Origin: Longibacter salinarum
GTDB lineage: Bacteria > Bacteroidota > Rhodothermia > Rhodothermales > Salinibacteraceae
Direction: 5' to 3'
Assembly (NCBI RefSeq): GCF_002554795.1
Contig: NZ_PDEQ01000004.1
Span: forward strand, 62,001 to 126,000
Length of the DNA stretch: 64,000 bases
Below the pieces are notes generated by a model. The model was not told where the DNA came from. It did not search any database and worked only from the letters and a program-made list of their open reading frames with translations. Shown piece by piece: positions 60,944 to 64,000 of this stretch. A program made the position numbers and the translations under genes. The first letter of the stretch is position 1, and the number at the start of each line of letters is the position of its first letter.

Positions 60944-63900
60944 TTACAGCGACACGCTGACGCCACCCGTGAAGGTGCGCGAACGCGGGTAGACGTTGTT
61001 GTCGATTCCGATGCCGGCCGAGAAGACCTCCGGATCGATGCCATCGTATCCTGTCAGGATAAAGGCATTGTTGACGCGACCAAACACGCGGATATTCCGC
61101 ACGCCGGGGAGATCCGGCAGCGTGTATCCGAGCGTGATGTTATCAACACGGAGGAAGTCGGCATCTTCCACGTAGTAATCAGAGAAGTACTGTGGATCCG
61201 TAAACTCGGTACTCAACGCATCCTGGTGGATGTTTGTAGGCACCTGGTTACTGGACAGGCGACTGAAGTGACCGAAATTGGACTCCACATTGTTGTAGAC
61301 CTGCTGGCCTATGTGAGCACGAAGCGTGAAGCTCATGTCGAAGTTGCGGTAGCGCAGATTCGATGTGTGACCGAAAATCCAGTCGGGCTGCGGGCTACCG
61401 GACAGCGTCAGATCATCTTCGTTGATCGTGCCGTCACCATTCTGGTCGACGTACGCGAGATCGCCGGCGTTTCCATCGCCGTCGCAGTCGGCACCGGGTA
61501 CGCAGGGCGTACCGTCCTGTGCATACCGCTGCTCGTACGTATAGAAGGAGAAGATTGGCTGTCCGGGCCGAAGCACCTGAATGGTGTTACCGATGGCGCC
61601 AGAGATTCCGCCCACTCGAAGCTGCTCAATGCCAGCTCCCGGACGATCAATCCGCTGCAATTCGTTCTGGTTCGTCGACGCGTTGATCGACGCGTTCCAG
61701 CTAAAGTCTCCGGTTTCCACGACCAGTCCACTCAGGCTCGCCTCGATGCCCTGGTTCTGCATCTTACCAATGTTGGTCGTCACGAAGTTCGACAGGTTCG
61801 AGCCGGCGGCCGGAGTGATCGAGAAAAGCAGATCATCCGTGATGGAGCGATACGCTTCCACCGAACCGGTCACCCTTTCGTTGAAGAGGCCAAAGTCGAT
61901 GCCTGCATTATAGGTGGTCGTTTCCTCCCACTTAATGCCTTCATCAGCCGGCTGCGGACGGATCGTGCTCACGAAACCGTTCCCGAATTGGGCCTGCGCA
62001 CGGGGTCCTCCTGGCTCGTAAAATGGAGCGTACTGGAAGTCCCCAATCTCCTGGTTACCGGTAATACCGGCGGAGACGCGCACTTTGAGCGTGGAGATCT
62101 GTGGTACAGCTTCCATGAATGACTCTTGATGCACGCGCCAGGCAAGGGCTGCCGACGGGAAGGTACCCCAGCGGTTAGCTGGACCAAACTTCGACGAACC
62201 GTCGCGACGTACCGTAGCCGTCAGAAGGTATCGATCCTTGTAGGTGTAGTTGATACGTCCAAAGACCGAGATGAGACGGCTTGGGATCTCCGTGACCGTC
62301 GACGTAACCTGGCTTAGCGAATCGGCGCGGAGTACATCACTCCGGTTCGGACCGTAAATATTCGTGGTGAGGCCGGAGGCACTGTACTCTGGATACTCTT
62401 CGCTGAAGTCTTGCCACGAGTACCCCGCAGTCACGTCAAACTTGCTCTCGATTTCCTCAAACCGGCGGTCGTAGTTAAGGAAAGCATCAACCAGCGTGTT
62501 GAGCTGGCGGAAGTTCGCTCGGGATACGGTACCCGGGAAGTTCGTTTCGGCCTGGGACTTCAGATTCGTGGGGGCGAAGAACTCGCGCTCTCCGACGGTG
62601 ACGTCGTATCCGACGTTCGCCCGGGCGCTCAGTCCCTGGACATACGGAATTTCGTACTCCGCATCGACATTACCGATGCTCCGGAACGTCTCCCCTTGAT
62701 TCGACTGCAGGATGTACTCCGCTACCGGGTTATTCTCTGCAAGAGCGGCATTCCACTCAAAGAATCCGCCGTAGGGGCTACGCACGTCGCGAATCGACTG
62801 GGTCGGATCAAAGCTCGCGGCTCCTCCGACGAGGCTGCCGGGCTCGAAGCTTTCAGATGTTTTCGACCCTTTCAGATTCGTGGTAATGGACAGTGCATCG
62901 TCGAATAGCGACTGGTTCAGGTTCAACCCAGCGTTGACGCGCTCGAGGGACGATGTTTGTAGCACCCCTTCCTGATCGAGGTACCCGAACGAGACGCGGA
63001 GACTCGATGTGTCAAAGCCCTGGGAGTAGCTGAGCTGGTGTTCATGTGTGAGAGCATCACGCTGGGTGGCATCCTGCCAATCGGTGGTAGCAATACCAAG
63101 TCGTCCGGCGACACTCGGCGCGCGATCCTGAACCACGGTGCGAAATTCTTGTGCGCCCAGAACGTCTATGTTGTCTTGCACCTGAGAGGCAGCGACCGTT
63201 CCGGTATACGAAACACGGCCCTCCTCGACGTCTCCACTCTTCGTCTCGATAAGAATGACGCCGTTCGCACCTCGCGATCCATAAATCGCAGTTGCGGACG
63301 CGTCTTTCAGCACCGTGATATTTGCAATATCGTTAGCGCTCAAAAAGCTGAGCGGATTCCGCTGCGCGGTGTTGCCGTTGTTACTGAGCGGTACGCCATC
63401 AATGACGAAGAGAGGCTGATTGTCGGCATTAACGGACGTCGCCCCACGAACGCGGATGAACGTGTCGCTACCGGGAGCACCATCGGAAGCCGAAATCTGG
63501 ACGCCCGCAACCTTCCCAGAAATAAGTTGCTCCGGGCTAGCCGTGGCAACGGGGTTGAATTCAGCTGCATCGACTTTATTAACGGATCCAGTTATGTCCC
63601 GCTCTTGAACGGAGCCGTAGCCGATGACGACGATGTCGTCGAGCTGCTGAGTCGCGGGTGAAAGCGCGATGTCGATGGTCGAACGTCCTTCGATGGCGAG
63701 GGTGCGCGTCGTGTAACCGACGAAAGAGAAACGGAGCGAGTCCGCCTCTTCCGAGACTGTCAGTTCGTACTGACCGTTCATATCGGTAGCCGTACCGGCG
63801 GAGGTGCCGGGTACGGAGACGCTGGCACCGGGCAGAGTCTCGCCGTTCTGCGAGTCCGTCACCGTGCCGGTGATCTGTTGCTGTGCGAAAGCTGGTGCCG

Positions 63901-63958
63901 TGCTGGACACCGCACATGCAAGCAGGAGCACGAAAAGAAATCGTAAGCTGCGTTGCAT
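60944..63958 (-). CDS. susC: SusC/RagA family TonB-linked outer membrane transporter
   Basis: A 1004-residue TonB-dependent importer of oligosaccharides. Signal peptide FLFVLLLACAVSSTAPAFA; carboxypeptidase-regulatory-like domain QITGTVTDSQNGETLPGAS to DIALSP; TonB-box region LDDIVVIGYGSVQERDITGS; plug with AVSTASPEQ-like ATASPEQLISGKVAGVQIS and IRVRGATSVNADNQPLFVIDG, then IYGSRGANGVILIETKSG; barrel to the C-terminal SRTFTGGVSVSL. ATG 63958 gives a proper signal peptide, so the gene is complete although the frame stays open to the window edge. It is the first recognised gene of the locus; its promoter and any regulator are mostly beyond the window. Confidence 0.96.
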   Translation of the reverse strand: MQRSLRFLFVLLLACAVSSTAPAFAQQQITGTVTDSQNGETLPGASVSVPGTSAGTATDMNGQYELTVSEEADSLRFSFVGYTTRTLAIEGRSTIDIALSPATQQLDDIVVIGYGSVQERDITGSVNKVDAAEFNPVATASPEQLISGKVAGVQISASDGAPGSDTFIRVRGATSVNADNQPLFVIDGVPLSNNGNTAQRNPLSFLSANDIANITVLKDASATAIYGSRGANGVILIETKSGDVEEGRVSYTGTVAASQVQDNIDVLGAQEFRTVVQDRAPSVAGRLGIATTDWQDATQRDALTHEHQLSYSQGFDTSSLRVSFGYLDQEGVLQTSSLERVNAGLNLNQSLFDDALSITTNLKGSKTSESFEPGSLVGGAASFDPTQSIRDVRSPYGGFFEWNAALAENNPVAEYILQSNQGETFRSIGNVDAEYEIPYVQGLSARANVGYDVTVGEREFFAPTNLKSQAETNFPGTVSRANFRQLNTLVDAFLNYDRRFEEIESKFDVTAGYSWQDFSEEYPEYSASGLTTNIYGPNRSDVLRADSLSQVTSTVTEIPSRLISVFGRINYTYKDRYLLTATVRRDGSSKFGPANRWGTFPSAALAWRVHQESFMEAVPQISTLKVRVSAGITGNQEIGDFQYAPFYEPGGPRAQAQFGNGFVSTIRPQPADEGIKWEETTTYNAGIDFGLFNERVTGSVEAYRSITDDLLFSITPAAGSNLSNFVTTNIGKMQNQGIEASLSGLVVETGDFSWNASINASTNQNELQRIDRPGAGIEQLRVGGISGAIGNTIQVLRPGQPIFSFYTYEQRYAQDGTPCVPGADCDGDGNAGDLAYVDQNGDGTINEDDLTLSGSPQPDWIFGHTSNLRYRNFDMSFTLRAHIGQQVYNNVESNFGHFSRLSSNQVPTNIHQDALSTEFTDPQYFSDYYVEDADFLRVDNITLGYTLPDLPGVRNIRVFGRVNNAFILTGYDGIDPEVFSAGIGIDNNVYPRSRTFTGGVSVSL

Positions 63959-64000
63959 AATCGTGTGGATGCTAGGGAAAAACGGGTCGGATAAGGTCAA
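63959..64000. other. partial 5' leader of susC
   Basis: Only 42 bases upstream of susC are inside the window; no promoter or operator can be judged. Confidence 0.3.

Noticed and set aside
1-64000. tRNA, rRNA or tmRNA genes
   Set aside because: No cloverleaf with a TTCGANTC-type arm and acceptor stem was found when reading the spacers; absence was judged by eye only.

Overview
The window looks like chromosome from a high-GC, Gram-negative member of the Bacteroidota, most likely the Rhodothermia (Salinibacter/Longibacter-like). The inference rests on a SusC/SusD pair, a secreted amylase with a type IX secretion (T9SS) C-terminal sorting domain, many lipoproteins, few recognisable Shine-Dalgarno sequences, an HprK, and several rather acidic proteins. 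No rRNA, tRNA, CRISPR array, phage or complete insertion sequence was found.

Layout. Positions 1-9200 carry a small membrane protein, an M1 aminopeptidase, a lipoprotein, an alkaline phosphatase, a hotdog protein, a patatin-like phospholipase and a sulfotransferase. From 9200 to 17000 are a MATE exporter, accA with a YbgC-like thioesterase and nadC, an orphan protein resembling Cse2/CasB of type I-E CRISPR complexes, ispG and a rhomboid protease. From 17400 to 21600 is a Mn/Zn/Fe-type ABC importer operon (binding protein, ATPase, two permeases, the last fused to a DtxR-like domain) with a DtxR/MntR-like palindrome upstream. From 22100 to 31000 are a thioredoxin-TPR protein, an arsenosugar-type radical SAM pair, two ABC half-exporters flanking RNase Z, and a cNMP-domain protein. 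From 31100 to 45500 are a BamA/TamA-like protein, an M23 peptidase, HprK, MoxR, a degenerate galactokinase-like protein, Fmt, FtsY, a CDP-alcohol phosphatidyltransferase and a glycosyltransferase.

The right third (43700-63960, all minus strand) is an alpha-glucan utilisation locus. Transcription runs SusC, SusD, SusE-like lipoprotein, T9SS-exported GH13 amylase, small lipoprotein, lipoprotein GH13, GH31 alpha-glucosidase, a six-hairpin glycosidase and a sodium:sugar symporter. The expected flow is surface binding and cleavage of starch-like glucan, TonB-dependent import of oligosaccharides, periplasmic hydrolysis and Na+-driven glucose uptake. No regulator of the locus lies inside the window.

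Beyond the genes, the most unusual signal is a family of degenerate 7-bp (sometimes 8-bp) tandem arrays in many intergenic spacers. Several run exactly into a stop codon, and others abut a start codon, with opposite strand composition at gene 3' and 5' sides. A second signal is a structured 157-198 bp repeat with about 15-bp terminal inverted repeats, present twice; one copy interrupts such an array inside the metal-transport operon. All functional assignments come from reading motifs by eye; no database search was possible.
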